Source: Sphingobium limneticum (GTDB lineage: Bacteria; Pseudomonadota; Alphaproteobacteria; Sphingomonadales; Sphingomonadaceae). From it: a stretch of 64,000 bases of DNA. Position numbers and translations under genes: made by a program. The notes under the pieces are model-generated. The model did not search any database. It was not told the DNA's origin and saw only the letters and a list, made by a program, of their open reading frames with translations. The stretch spans positions 1-64,000 of the forward strand of contig NZ_VYPZ01000019.1 in assembly GCF_008710155.1 (NCBI RefSeq), in the 5' to 3' direction. The first letter of the stretch is position 1. Every line of letters begins with the position of its first letter. This document shows positions 7,620-15,498 of the stretch, in pieces.

Positions 7620-9029
7620 TTGCCCTTCCATGAAATGTTTGAACCGGATGGTTCGATACGCCCTTGCTATGACGAGGTGCAGAAGTGGGTGGAGCGAACG
7701 GGCATAGCCGGACTCAATCGCCGCATGGATGAAGCGGAAGCGATCTTCCGCCGCATCGGCATCACCTTCGCCGTCTATGGCGAGGGCGGCGATCCCGAAC
7801 GGCTGATCCCGTTCGACCTGCTGCCGCGCATCTTCACCGCGAACGAATGGCGCATCCTGGACAAGGGCATCCGTCAGCGCGCGCGGGCGCTCAACGCCTT
7901 CCTGCACGACGTCTATCATCGCGGCGAAATCGTGAAGGCCGGCATCATGCCTGCCGACATCATCTATCGCAACAGCGCCTATCTCGCGGAAATGGCGGAC
8001 TTCTCGCCGCCGGGCAAGGTGTACAGCCATATCGTGGGCATCGACATCGTGCGCACCGGGCCGGGCCGTTTCGAGGTGCTGGAGGATAATTGCCGCACCC
8101 CCTCGGGCGTGTCCTACATGCTCGAAAATCGCGAGATCATGACGCGCATGTTCCCCGAATTGTTCGCGCAGGGGATCGTTGCGCCGGTGGACGATTATCC
8201 CGCTGAATTGCTCAAAAGCCTGAAGGAAGTCGCGCCGCCCGCCTGCAAGGGCGATCCCGTCGTGGTCGTGCTGACCCCCGGTTCGCTCAACAGCGCTTAT
8301 TATGAGCACAGCTTTCTCGCCGATCTGATGGGCGTGGAACTGGTCGAGCCGGCGGACCTGTTCGTGGACGACGACCGCGTCTGGATGAAGACGACGCTGG
8401 GGCCTAAGGCGGTGGACGTGATCTATCGCCGCATCGACGACGAATATATCGATCCGCTGGTATTCCGTCCGGACAGTCTGCTGGGCGTGCCGGGCATCTT
8501 CAACGTCTATCGCAATGGCGGCGTCACGCTGGCCTCGGCGCCCGGATCGGGCATAGCCGACGACAAGGCGGTCTATATCTACGTGCCGGAGATGATCCGC
8601 TTCTATCTGGGCGAAAAGCCGATCCTGGACAATATCCAGACCTGGCAATGCGGCAAGCCCGACGAACTGCAATATGTGCTGGAAAATCTGCACGAGCTGG
8701 TCGCCAAGGAAGTCCATGGTTCGGGCGGCTACGGCATGCTGATCGGTCCCAAGTCCACGAAGGACGAGGTGGAGGCCTATGCCGCGCGGATCAGGGCCAA
8801 TCCGGGCGAATTCATCGCGCAACCCACGCTCGACCTGTCCACCGTGCCGACGCTGGGGCCAGCGGCGGTGGTCGGTCGCCATGCGGACTTCCGTCCCTAT
8901 TGCCTGGTCGGCAAGCAGATCCGCCTCGTCCCCGGCGGCCTCACCCGCGTCGCGCTGACCGAAGGGTCGCTGGTGGTGAACTCCAGCCAGGGCGGCGGGG
9001 TCAAAGACACCTGGGTCTTGCAGGATTGA
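7620..9029 (+). CDS. circularly permuted ATP-grasp protein (DUF404/DUF407)
   Basis: About 469 residues. I assign a TTG start because GAGGGAGGA lies 8 bases upstream and the reading MPFHEMFEPDG matches the usual family N-terminus; the upstream in-frame ATG at 7542 would add an unlikely 26 residues. Family members are predicted peptide ligases with a circularly permuted ATP-grasp fold; visible conserved stretches include EDNCRTPSGVSYMLENR, GPKAVDVIYRRIDDEYIDPL and HGSGGYGML. The C-terminal GLTRVALTEGSLVVNSSQGGG is also diagnostic. It leads the set alpha-E, transglutaminase, Anbu, as seen in many proteobacteria, implying a shared peptide-tagging or processing pathway. Confidence 0.93.
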   Translation: MPFHEMFEPDGSIRPCYDEVQKWVERTGIAGLNRRMDEAEAIFRRIGITFAVYGEGGDPERLIPFDLLPRIFTANEWRILDKGIRQRARALNAFLHDVYHRGEIVKAGIMPADIIYRNSAYLAEMADFSPPGKVYSHIVGIDIVRTGPGRFEVLEDNCRTPSGVSYMLENREIMTRMFPELFAQGIVAPVDDYPAELLKSLKEVAPPACKGDPVVVVLTPGSLNSAYYEHSFLADLMGVELVEPADLFVDDDRVWMKTTLGPKAVDVIYRRIDDEYIDPLVFRPDSLLGVPGIFNVYRNGGVTLASAPGSGIADDKAVYIYVPEMIRFYLGEKPILDNIQTWQCGKPDELQYVLENLHELVAKEVHGSGGYGMLIGPKSTKDEVEAYAARIRANPGEFIAQPTLDLSTVPTLGPAAVVGRHADFRPYCLVGKQIRLVPGGLTRVALTEGSLVVNSSQGGGVKDTWVLQD

Positions 9030-9045
9030 TGATGGGTGCACGCAT

Positions 9046-9163
9046 ATTTGCCCCGGAGCGGGCTGGAAATGGCGCTGTTCTGCGCTTCCGGTGCTCACGT
9101 GCTTTGAGCACGCTGCGCGCCGGTTCTCGAACAGCACCATTTTCGCCTCACTCCGAGGCAAAT
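9046..9163. repeat. 118-bp imperfect palindrome
   Basis: The arms 9046-9080 and 9129-9163 are complementary over 35 bases with about eight differences, most of which leave G-U pairs on one strand. The central part contains a further stem, GTGCTCA pairing with TGAGCAC. It fills most of the 175-base gap between the permuted ATP-grasp gene and the alpha-E gene, so the operon mRNA would carry a long hairpin there. Confidence 0.7.
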
Positions 9164-9204
9164 CTCCGCACACCCATGTTCATGTTTGACCGGGAAATTA
9201 CCCC

Positions 9205-10137
9205 ATGCTGAGCCGGACCGCCGAAAATCTTTTCTGGATGGCGCGCTATATGGAGCGGGCGGAGGCGACCGCGCGGCTGCTGACCATGGGGCAGCGTATG
9301 GCGATCCTGCCCGGCGCGCATCATCGCGACGAATGGCGCTCGGTCGTGCGCGCCACCGGTTCGGGCCATCAATTTCCCGAAGGCCAGCAGGTGACGGAAA
9401 GCGACGTCGTCTCCTTCCTGATGCTGGACCCCGACAATCCCTCCTCGATCCGCTCCTGCCTGCTCAAAGCCCGCGCCAACGCCAAGTCGGCCCGCACCAT
9501 GCTCACGCAGGATATGTGGGAGGCACTGAACGAAGGCTGGCGCAAGCTCGACAGCTATGATGTCGGCGAAGCGCGGCAGCAGCTTCCCACACTGATCGAC
9601 TGGGTGAAGACCCGCGTCATGACCTTCCGCGGCGCCGCCCATTCGGGCCAGTTGCGCAACGAAGGCCATGATTTCCTGCGCACCGGCTCCGCGCTGGAGC
9701 GGGCGCAGATGACGCTGCGCCTGCTGGACGTCAAATATTATGTCCTGCTCCCCGAAACCGAAGTGATCGGCGGCAATCGCGACCATTATCAATGGACGTC
9801 GGTGCTGCATGCGCTTTCGGGCAGCCGCGCCTATCATCATGTCTATGGCGGCACCTACACGCCCTGGCAGATCACCGATTTCCTGATGCTCAACCGGCTC
9901 TTCCCGCGCAGCGTCGCCTATTGCTACGATCAGCTGGCCTATCGGCTCAATCGCCTGGCCGGCTGGCATGATGCGCGCGCCGCCTGCAACGACACGGTGC
10001 AGGAAATGGTGACCGCGCTGGAGAAGCTGGACAGCGGCGAAATCTTCCGTTTCGGCCTGCATGAAACGGTGCAGCACGGCCTGTCCATGACCAACCGGCT
10101 GGGCGCGGAAATCGCGCAGGCCTATCATTTCGGCTGA
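9205..10137 (+). CDS. alpha-E domain-containing protein (DUF403)
   Basis: 310 residues, all helical, starting MLSRTAENLFWMARYMERAE, the standard opening of the alpha-E (DUF403) family. These proteins almost always accompany the circularly permuted ATP-grasp protein and a transglutaminase, and are thought to act with the ligase, perhaps as a scaffold or second enzyme. The sequence RAYHHVYGG and the HE near the C-terminus are typical. It is the second gene of the Anbu set, separated from the first by the palindrome and from the next by 24 bases including an AGGAGG-like site. Confidence 0.92.
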   Translation: MLSRTAENLFWMARYMERAEATARLLTMGQRMAILPGAHHRDEWRSVVRATGSGHQFPEGQQVTESDVVSFLMLDPDNPSSIRSCLLKARANAKSARTMLTQDMWEALNEGWRKLDSYDVGEARQQLPTLIDWVKTRVMTFRGAAHSGQLRNEGHDFLRTGSALERAQMTLRLLDVKYYVLLPETEVIGGNRDHYQWTSVLHALSGSRAYHHVYGGTYTPWQITDFLMLNRLFPRSVAYCYDQLAYRLNRLAGWHDARAACNDTVQEMVTALEKLDSGEIFRFGLHETVQHGLSMTNRLGAEIAQAYHFG

Positions 10138-10161
10138 CCGCAGGAGGGGGAGGGCGCGTCG

Positions 10162-11031
10162 ATGAAATTGCTCGTTCGCCACCAGACCGTCTATCGCTAC
10201 GCCGCCAGCGCCGGCCGGGTCGCCATGCGCCTGAAGCTGATGCCGGTCGATACGCCCGCCCAGACGGTGCTGGAATGGCAGGTCAGCGTGAACGGCGAGC
10301 CGATCACCGGCTTTCACCCCAACAGCTATGGCGAGCGGGAGGCGATCTGGATCCGCCACGACCGGCTCGACCATGCGACCATCGTGGCCGAAGGGCTGGT
10401 CGACACGCGCGAAAGCCATGGCGTGGTCGGCCATCTCAGCAGCCGGGTCGATACCCGCTACTTCCTGCGCGACACCCGCCTGACCCGCGCATCGGCCGGC
10501 ATCGCCGCCATGGCCCGCGACCTGCCGGAGCAGGACGGCCCGCTCGCCACGCTCCACGCTTTGTCCGCCGCCGTCAGCGACGCGGTCCAGTATCGCGCCG
10601 GCGTCACCACGTCGAACACGACCGCCGCGCAAGCCTTCGCGCTGGGCGCTGGCGTGTGTCAGGACCATGCGCAGGTCTTCATCGCCGCCGCCCGCTCCAT
10701 CGGCATCCCGGCCCGCTACGTCTCCGGCTATCTGCTGGCGGGGGATGGCGATGCGCTCCACGAAACCCATGGCTGGGCCGAAGCCTATCTGCCCCAACTG
10801 GGCTGGATCGGCTTCGACCCGTCCAACCGCGTTTGCGTCACCGAACGTTATCTGCGCGTCGCCAGCGGTCTGGATGCGGACGAAGCCGCGCCGATCCGTG
10901 GCTCGGTCACGGTGGCAGGTGACATATGGATTGACGCCGACGTCCGTATCGCGCAGGCCGAAGACGGAGTTGAACAGCGGCAGTTGCAGAAGCAGCAGCA
11001 GCAGGCTACCCCGCCCGACTCTGAGGCTTAA
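10162..11031 (+). CDS. transglutaminase family protein
   Basis: 289 residues. An N-terminal bacterial transglutaminase-like domain (LLVRHQTVYRYA) precedes the catalytic core, whose triad is visible: Cys in GAGVCQDHAQVF, His in ETHGWAEAYLP and Asp in WIGFDPSN. The family hydrolyses or transfers amide bonds. The C-terminus is rich in Gln. A GGAGGGGGAGGG stretch sits before the ATG. Its position between the alpha-E gene and the Anbu peptidase is the conserved arrangement, suggesting that it cleaves or makes the amide bonds dealt with by this system. Confidence 0.93.
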   Translation: MKLLVRHQTVYRYAASAGRVAMRLKLMPVDTPAQTVLEWQVSVNGEPITGFHPNSYGEREAIWIRHDRLDHATIVAEGLVDTRESHGVVGHLSSRVDTRYFLRDTRLTRASAGIAAMARDLPEQDGPLATLHALSAAVSDAVQYRAGVTTSNTTAAQAFALGAGVCQDHAQVFIAAARSIGIPARYVSGYLLAGDGDALHETHGWAEAYLPQLGWIGFDPSNRVCVTERYLRVASGLDADEAAPIRGSVTVAGDIWIDADVRIAQAEDGVEQRQLQKQQQQATPPDSEA

Positions 11032-11110
11032 CCCAAAGCGGTCGCACGTCGGATGGCATATCCGACGATTCGCCGATCGCGACGGCAGAATGACAGGAGG
11101 CCGGGGGGCC

Positions 11111-11848
11111 GTGACTTATTGTGTGGCCGTGCGCGTGGACCAGGGACTGGTCATGCTGTCCGACACCCGCACCAATGCGGGCATGGACAATATCGCGCGT
11201 TTCCGGAAAAGCTTCACCTATCATGTGCCCGGTGAGCGCGCGATCACGCTGATGTGTTCGGGCAACCTGTCCATCACCCAGGGGGTGAAGGCCACGCTGA
11301 GCAAGGCGATCAAGGAAGCCCAGTTCGACCCCGAAGTCGAAACCATCCTCAATTGCGACACCATGTATCGCGTGGCGCAGATCGTGGGCGATGCCATGCA
11401 GAAGATGCAGCAACGCTATCGCTCCAACATCGAAATGGGCGGTTCGGGCGCCAGCGCGTCGATCATGATCGCGGGCCAGCGCCGGGGCGGCAAGCCGCGC
11501 CTCTACCTCATCTATTCCGCCGGCAATTTCATCGAGGCGACCGAAGACACGCCCTTCTTCCAGATCGGCGAGCATAAATATGGCAAGCCCATCCTGGACC
11601 GCATCATCCAACGCGAAACCAGCCTGGAAGACGCGACCAAGGCGGTGCTGGTATCGATGGATTCGACGCTACGCTCCAACCTGTCGGTCGGCATGCCGCT
11701 CGACCTGACGGTGATCCCCACCGACACCTACGACTTCCGCGTCCGCACTCGCATAGAGGCGGATAATGAGGAATTCCTGATGATCTCTCAGGGCTGGAGC
11801 GCGGCGTTGCGCAAGGGTTTCGAGGATCTGCCTAACGTGTTGGATTGA
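11111..11848 (+). CDS. proteasome-type protease, Anbu family
   Basis: 245 residues of the bacterial Anbu (ancestral beta subunit) family, a self-compartmentalising Ntn-hydrolase related to HslV and the proteasome. I choose the GTG at 11111: AGGAGG lies 10 bases upstream, and the product begins Met-Thr-Tyr-Cys, so removal of Met exposes the N-terminal Thr nucleophile as the family requires. The ATG at 11090 would add seven residues in front of the Thr. SDTRTNAG and the Gly-rich GGSGASASIMIAGQ are conserved. It is the last gene of the ATP-grasp/alpha-E/transglutaminase set. Confidence 0.92.
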   Translation: MTYCVAVRVDQGLVMLSDTRTNAGMDNIARFRKSFTYHVPGERAITLMCSGNLSITQGVKATLSKAIKEAQFDPEVETILNCDTMYRVAQIVGDAMQKMQQRYRSNIEMGGSGASASIMIAGQRRGGKPRLYLIYSAGNFIEATEDTPFFQIGEHKYGKPILDRIIQRETSLEDATKAVLVSMDSTLRSNLSVGMPLDLTVIPTDTYDFRVRTRIEADNEEFLMISQGWSAALRKGFEDLPNVLD

Positions 11849-11973
11849 GCGGGCAGGGGCGGCCGATTTGCGCCCGTTTAGGTAGTTAGAATTGCTCACT
11901 AGCCATCCCGAAAGCGGCCATAATTTATGATGGTGTGAGTAAACAGATGCGGCGCCGTTGACGAAGCCCAACG

Positions 11974-12645
11974 TCAACTCGGTCTCGCCTTGCGCGCGCG
12001 AGGTGTCGTCGCGCCTGCGACCTTCCGGGCAGAGTGGATCGCCAGCACGTTACAGACGAAACGTATCCCGCTCCACCGTGCACTTATCGCGGTGAGAATG
12101 AACTGGACGAGGAAGATGCCAGCCCCGATCCATTGCGCCTCTTCCGACGCGCCTGCAAAATATAGGCAGAGCGGAGCTAGACCGACAAAGGGAAGGCTGA
12201 GGGTCGCCATATCGCGATACATCAAGAACGAGCGATGCACTTCCAGTATCTCGATTTGGTTCTCCACCAGCTTGTAGAGCTGATACCAGCGCGCGTTCTG
12301 CGCCCCCGCGTCGGTAGGCAGAGGCCCGACATTCTTCGTGAGATTTGCCATGTCGATGCGAACATCGTCGGGAGCGAACCTGCTGAACACTTCGCAGCCG
12401 GGAAGCCAACCATACGGCTTCCAATAGACCAGCATGCACTTCACCTTGTGCGGTAAGACGTTTACAAGCAGCAGGACGCCGATCGGCACGACAACCGTGG
12501 TCAGCAATCGCCAGTTCCCCAATTGTGCAAGGCTAGCGTTGGAAGGAATGCCGGGGACCAAGGCCAGAAGCACAACGATTAGGTCCGCCGTTGCCAGCAT
12601 CCAGAGCCATTTCTGATACTCTGATTTGAGCGATTTGCTGCTCAT
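11974..12645 (-). CDS. four-TM membrane protein, partner of MBL-fold gene
   Basis: 223 residues with two N-terminal transmembrane helices (about 14-33 and 46-65), a cytoplasmic stretch of roughly 80 residues containing WYQLYKLVENQIEILEVHRSFLM-type helical sequence, and two further helices (about 148-167 and 171-191). The tail is basic (Arg/Lys). I do not recognise a named family; the layout recalls four-TM effectors found in defence loci, but this is only a resemblance. The start codon overlaps the stop of the MBL-fold gene (ATGA), so the two are translationally coupled. Base composition is visibly less GC-rich than in the neighbouring operons. Confidence 0.75.
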   Translation of the reverse strand: MSSKSLKSEYQKWLWMLATADLIVVLLALVPGIPSNASLAQLGNWRLLTTVVVPIGVLLLVNVLPHKVKCMLVYWKPYGWLPGCEVFSRFAPDDVRIDMANLTKNVGPLPTDAGAQNARWYQLYKLVENQIEILEVHRSFLMYRDMATLSLPFVGLAPLCLYFAGASEEAQWIGAGIFLVQFILTAISARWSGIRFVCNVLAIHSARKVAGATTPRARKARPS

Positions 12646-13490
12646 CCGGCGTATTCCGTGTCGATAAAGTATCCGCCGTTACCGTCCACACGAAACTGTA
12701 TCCATCCGTCTCGGCGCGTGGTCAAAACGTGCCTTCGCTTACTGGTCGTCCGAACCATGACACCTTTACCGGAAACCAGACGGCGATAATCAGGCACCAT
12801 ACGCTGCGTCTCGTGCATGATAGGTTTATCGGAGACTACCACGGCATCGGGCGTGAAGTGGTTGAATGCCTCCTCACAGAACCCGCTAAACCGGCCGTGA
12901 TGCGATGCTACGAGGATATTGGTGTTCATCAGTTCTGCTCGGAAGTCGGCTCGATCAAGCAGGGCGCGCCAGCCTGCTCCTTCCAGATCGCCGGGGAACA
13001 GGATCTTGAAACCGGCATATTTGATAAACACGACCAAGCTGAGGTCATTCGTCTTCACGAACTGCGGATAGGGTTTGAAGAACCAAGTCGCAGTTATCCC
13101 GGCCATGTGATTGTCGAACGGTTCGCTGACCGGCGAGTTGAATCGGTCACAGGCGCTGACGTACCATTCTGCATCGCGCGTTAACGGACCGCTCACCGCC
13201 TTAATTCCCGCCATCTGCTGACCCGAGTAGGTCGGGTTCCGAACGAGCGTCGTGACCGCGACACCTGAAGAGTCCAACCCTTTGAGATCAGACATATGAT
13301 CTTGGTCGGCGTTCGTGATGAACAAATAGTCCAGCACCGATCTGCCCATGTGGTTTTTGATGTAGGAGCTGGGGTGCCACGTATCCGTGCAGCCAGAATC
13401 GATCATGGCCAGGCGACCACCGTAGTCGCCGATCTGGTGCTGAAGCATGGCGCAAGCACCGTGCTCAACATCCCATATCCGAAGAACCAT
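12642..13490 (-). CDS. ComEC/Rec2-like metallo-beta-lactamase fold protein
   Basis: About 282 residues. The fold shows AMIDSGCTDTW (strand with conserved Asp), a metal motif reading TNADQDHMSDL, ILFPGDLEGAG and ILVASHHGR, the series seen in the soluble ComEC-type MBL domain. The first position of the HxHxDH-type motif is Asn rather than His, so one metal ligand differs. I choose ATG 13490 (AGGGGG upstream; MVLRIWDVEHG fits a ComEC-like first strand); ATG 13523 is an alternative adding 11 residues. It may act on a nucleic acid or nucleotide. It is paired with the overlapping four-TM gene. Confidence 0.82.
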   Translation of the reverse strand: MVLRIWDVEHGACAMLQHQIGDYGGRLAMIDSGCTDTWHPSSYIKNHMGRSVLDYLFITNADQDHMSDLKGLDSSGVAVTTLVRNPTYSGQQMAGIKAVSGPLTRDAEWYVSACDRFNSPVSEPFDNHMAGITATWFFKPYPQFVKTNDLSLVVFIKYAGFKILFPGDLEGAGWRALLDRADFRAELMNTNILVASHHGRFSGFCEEAFNHFTPDAVVVSDKPIMHETQRMVPDYRRLVSGKGVMVRTTSKRRHVLTTRRDGWIQFRVDGNGGYFIDTEYAG

Positions 13491-14134
13491 TTCCCCCTGA
13501 AGCACGACTTCCCTTCCCTCCATGAAACCCCTGTCATCAAGATAGGCGGTAGTTCCGCATGTTCAATAATTGTTCTCTCTGCGCATTCGCGCTCGGCGTT
13601 AATCGTTGGCTTCAGGTAGCTGGCGCGATCGTCTGGTTTCACTATCTTCATGCCGGAAGCTGACAGGCTGCTTCCGGCCATTCCCAGTCCTCTCACACAA
13701 TCGCCGCCGTCATCCCCCCCCAAAAAACTCCTGCTACCAATGTAGGATAATCTCTGATCTATCCTGCCAGATGGAACCCTTGCGCCTCGTCCCCATGCCC
13801 GCACCCTTGGCCCCGCAACCGGGCCGCCAACCCGTAACCCACAAGGCGCGTCACCGGCGCGGTGCTGTGACCCGATCGGCGCGTTCCCGGTGCGCCAGTG
13901 TGACCCGGCTGTCGCGTCGCGAGCGCTTTGCTGTCGCATCCCCGGTGCAAAACCCCGAAAATATCGCGCATCGACACTGTGAACTTCCGGCCCGTGACCC
14001 CGGTGGCGCTTTATGGTTACCGTAATCGCCCCATCGCAGCGGCGCTTGGGGCGTCCCAAGCAAATCCTTCGCTTGCACCCGCGTCCCCGCTGCCTATCTC
14101 TCTGGCCGACACGAATCACAGTTGAAAGCCTGAC
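13491..14134. other. intergenic region between MBL-fold gene and trxB
   Basis: About 640 bases with no convincing gene: open frames on both strands lack ribosome binding sites and recognisable families. It holds a perfect 9-bp hairpin GCCGGAAGC (13652-13660) with GCTTCCGGC (13670-13678), a C8A6 tract near 13716, an AGGATA...TATCCT inverted repeat around 13744, and three GTGACCCSG-type direct repeats between 13860 and 14000. The promoters of both flanking genes must lie here. The right half is much more GC-rich than the left. Confidence 0.5.
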
Positions 14135-15097
14135 ATGACCGCCACCCATTCCACCCGCATGCTCATCCTCGGTTCCGGCCCGGCCGGTCTGTCTGCCGCC
14201 ATCTATGGCGCGCGCGCGGGTCTGGCGCCGATCGTGGTGCAGGGGATGCAGCCCGGCGGGCAGCTGACCATCACCACCGACGTCGAAAATTATCCCGGTT
14301 TCAAGGATGTGATCCAGGGACCGTGGCTGATGGAGCAGATGCAGGCGCAGGCCGAGCATGTCGGCGCGCAGATGATGTACGACCAGATCGTCGATATCGA
14401 CCTGTCCGAACGCCCGTTCCGGCTGAAGGGCGACAGCGGCACGCTCTATGTCGCCGACACATTGGTCATCTGCACCGGCGCGCAGGCCAAATGGCTGGGC
14501 GTCGAGGGGGAGGAGCATCTTCAGGGCAAGGGCGTATCGGCCTGCGCCACCTGCGACGGTTTCTTCTATCGCGGCAAGAAGGTGGTGGTGATCGGCGGCG
14601 GCAACACTGCGGTCGAAGAGGCGCTCTACCTCACCAACCACAGCCATGACGTGACGCTGATCCATCGCCGCGACAGCCTGCGCGCCGAAAAGATCCTGCA
14701 AGCGCGCCTCCACGCCCATCCGAACATCAAGGTGTTGTGGAACAAGGCGGTGGACAAGTTCGTCGGCGGCGGCACGCCCGAAGGGCTGGTCGGCGTGGAC
14801 CTGATCGACACGGTGACCGGCGAAAAATCGCATGTGCCGACCGACGGCGGCTTCGTCGCGATCGGCCATCACCCCGCGACCGAATTGTTCGACGGCAAGC
14901 TGCCGCTCGACGAAGGCTATATCGTCGTTGAAAAGGGCACGACCCATACCGCCATCCCCGGCGTCTTCGCGGCGGGGGACGTTACCGACAAGATTTATCG
15001 TCAGGCGGTGACGGCGGCGGGCATGGGCTGCATGGCTGCGCTGGATGTCGAGAAGTTTCTGGCGGAACAGGATTTCGAGGCGTTGGTGGAGGCCTGA
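14135..15097 (+). CDS. trxB: thioredoxin-disulfide reductase
   Basis: 320 residues. The FAD-binding GSGPAGLSAAIYGARA opens the protein; the redox-active disulfide is Cys137-Ala-Thr-Cys140 in SACATCDGFFY, the NADPH motif GGGNTAVEEALYL follows, and the C-terminal FAD motif GVFAAGDVTDKIYRQ is intact. It reduces thioredoxin with NADPH in the cytoplasm. It appears monocistronic: no gene follows on its strand, and a two-stem hairpin starts two bases after the stop codon. Confidence 0.96.
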   Translation: MTATHSTRMLILGSGPAGLSAAIYGARAGLAPIVVQGMQPGGQLTITTDVENYPGFKDVIQGPWLMEQMQAQAEHVGAQMMYDQIVDIDLSERPFRLKGDSGTLYVADTLVICTGAQAKWLGVEGEEHLQGKGVSACATCDGFFYRGKKVVVIGGGNTAVEEALYLTNHSHDVTLIHRRDSLRAEKILQARLHAHPNIKVLWNKAVDKFVGGGTPEGLVGVDLIDTVTGEKSHVPTDGGFVAIGHHPATELFDGKLPLDEGYIVVEKGTTHTAIPGVFAAGDVTDKIYRQAVTAAGMGCMAALDVEKFLAEQDFEALVEA

Positions 15098-15098
15098 A

Positions 15099-15158
15099 GC
15101 GTTCTGAAGTCGGCTGGAACAGCCGACGGCTCGCAGAACGCGGAAAACAAAATAACTG
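15099..15158 (+). repeat. two-stem structured element, copy 1 (3' of trxB)
   Basis: Outer stem GCGTTCTG (15099-15106) with CAGAACGC (15134-15141); inner stem GTCGGCTG (15109-15116) with CAGCCGAC (15120-15127) around GAA; internal loop AA on one side and GGCTCG on the other; then the tail GGAAAACAAAA. A second copy lies on the minus strand at 55176-55233 with changed but still paired stems and identical loops and tail. It begins two bases after the trxB stop and may serve as its 3' end. Confidence 0.75.
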
Positions 15159-15171
15159 CCTCCGACGGGCG

Positions 15172-15192
15172 GGTCGGCTGTTTCAGCCGACC
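15172..15192 (-). terminator. hairpin over the stop codon of the XrtA-associated ACP gene
   Basis: GGTCGGCTG (15172-15180) and CAGCCGACC (15184-15192) form a 9-bp stem with a TTT loop that contains the stop codon of the minus-strand ACP gene. Its stem repeats the inner-stem sequence of the element 3' of trxB, so the two convergent transcripts end in near-identical hairpins. There is no strong T run. Confidence 0.5.
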
Positions 15193-15470
15193 TTGGCCTG
15201 GGCGAAGGCGACCAGCGATCCGAACGTCTCGAACGTGTCGCCGTCTATATCCTCATCCTCGATCAGGATGTCGAAACGATCCTCCATCTCGGTCAGCAAT
15301 CCGGCGACCGCCATGGAATCCAGTTCGGGGAGGGCGCCGAACAGCGGGGTGTCCGCGTCGAACGCATCGACCCTGTCCTGCGACAGGCCGAGCACGTCGC
15401 GCAGCAACGCCCGCATCAGGCTGTCCACATCGATTGTCCGGTCGACCGGCTGAGAATTTTGCGCCTGCAT
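15183..15470 (-). CDS. XrtA-associated acyl carrier protein
   Basis: 95 residues. The phosphopantetheine site is in PELDSMAVAGLL (Asp-Ser-Met rather than the Asp-Ser-Leu of fatty acid ACP). The sequence differs clearly from AcpP at 1091. ACPs of this type occur at the edge of exosortase-A/PEP-CTERM exopolysaccharide loci and probably carry an acyl or aminoacyl group activated by the nearby AMP-forming ligase. It lies downstream of the GNAT gene on the minus strand, a short gap apart, divergent from the ligase operon. Confidence 0.88.
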   Translation of the reverse strand: MQAQNSQPVDRTIDVDSLMRALLRDVLGLSQDRVDAFDADTPLFGALPELDSMAVAGLLTEMEDRFDILIEDEDIDGDTFETFGSLVAFAQAKVG

Positions 15471-15498
15471 AATGGCCGACTAACTAATGGCTCGCTGC

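Noticed and set aside
11974..13780. MBL/4TM region considered as a prophage or integrative element
   Set aside because: No integrase, tRNA-adjacent attachment repeats or phage genes were seen; the nearest tRNA gene (6417-6493) is 5 kb away.
13860..14000. Repeated GTGACCC segments, considered as a CRISPR or iteron array
   Set aside because: Only three imperfect short matches with irregular spacing; no spacers of constant length and no cas or rep genes. No CRISPR array was found anywhere in the window.
13606..14025. 139-codon open frame upstream of trxB
   Set aside because: Arg/Ser/Pro-rich, no ribosome binding site, no recognisable domain; treated as intergenic.
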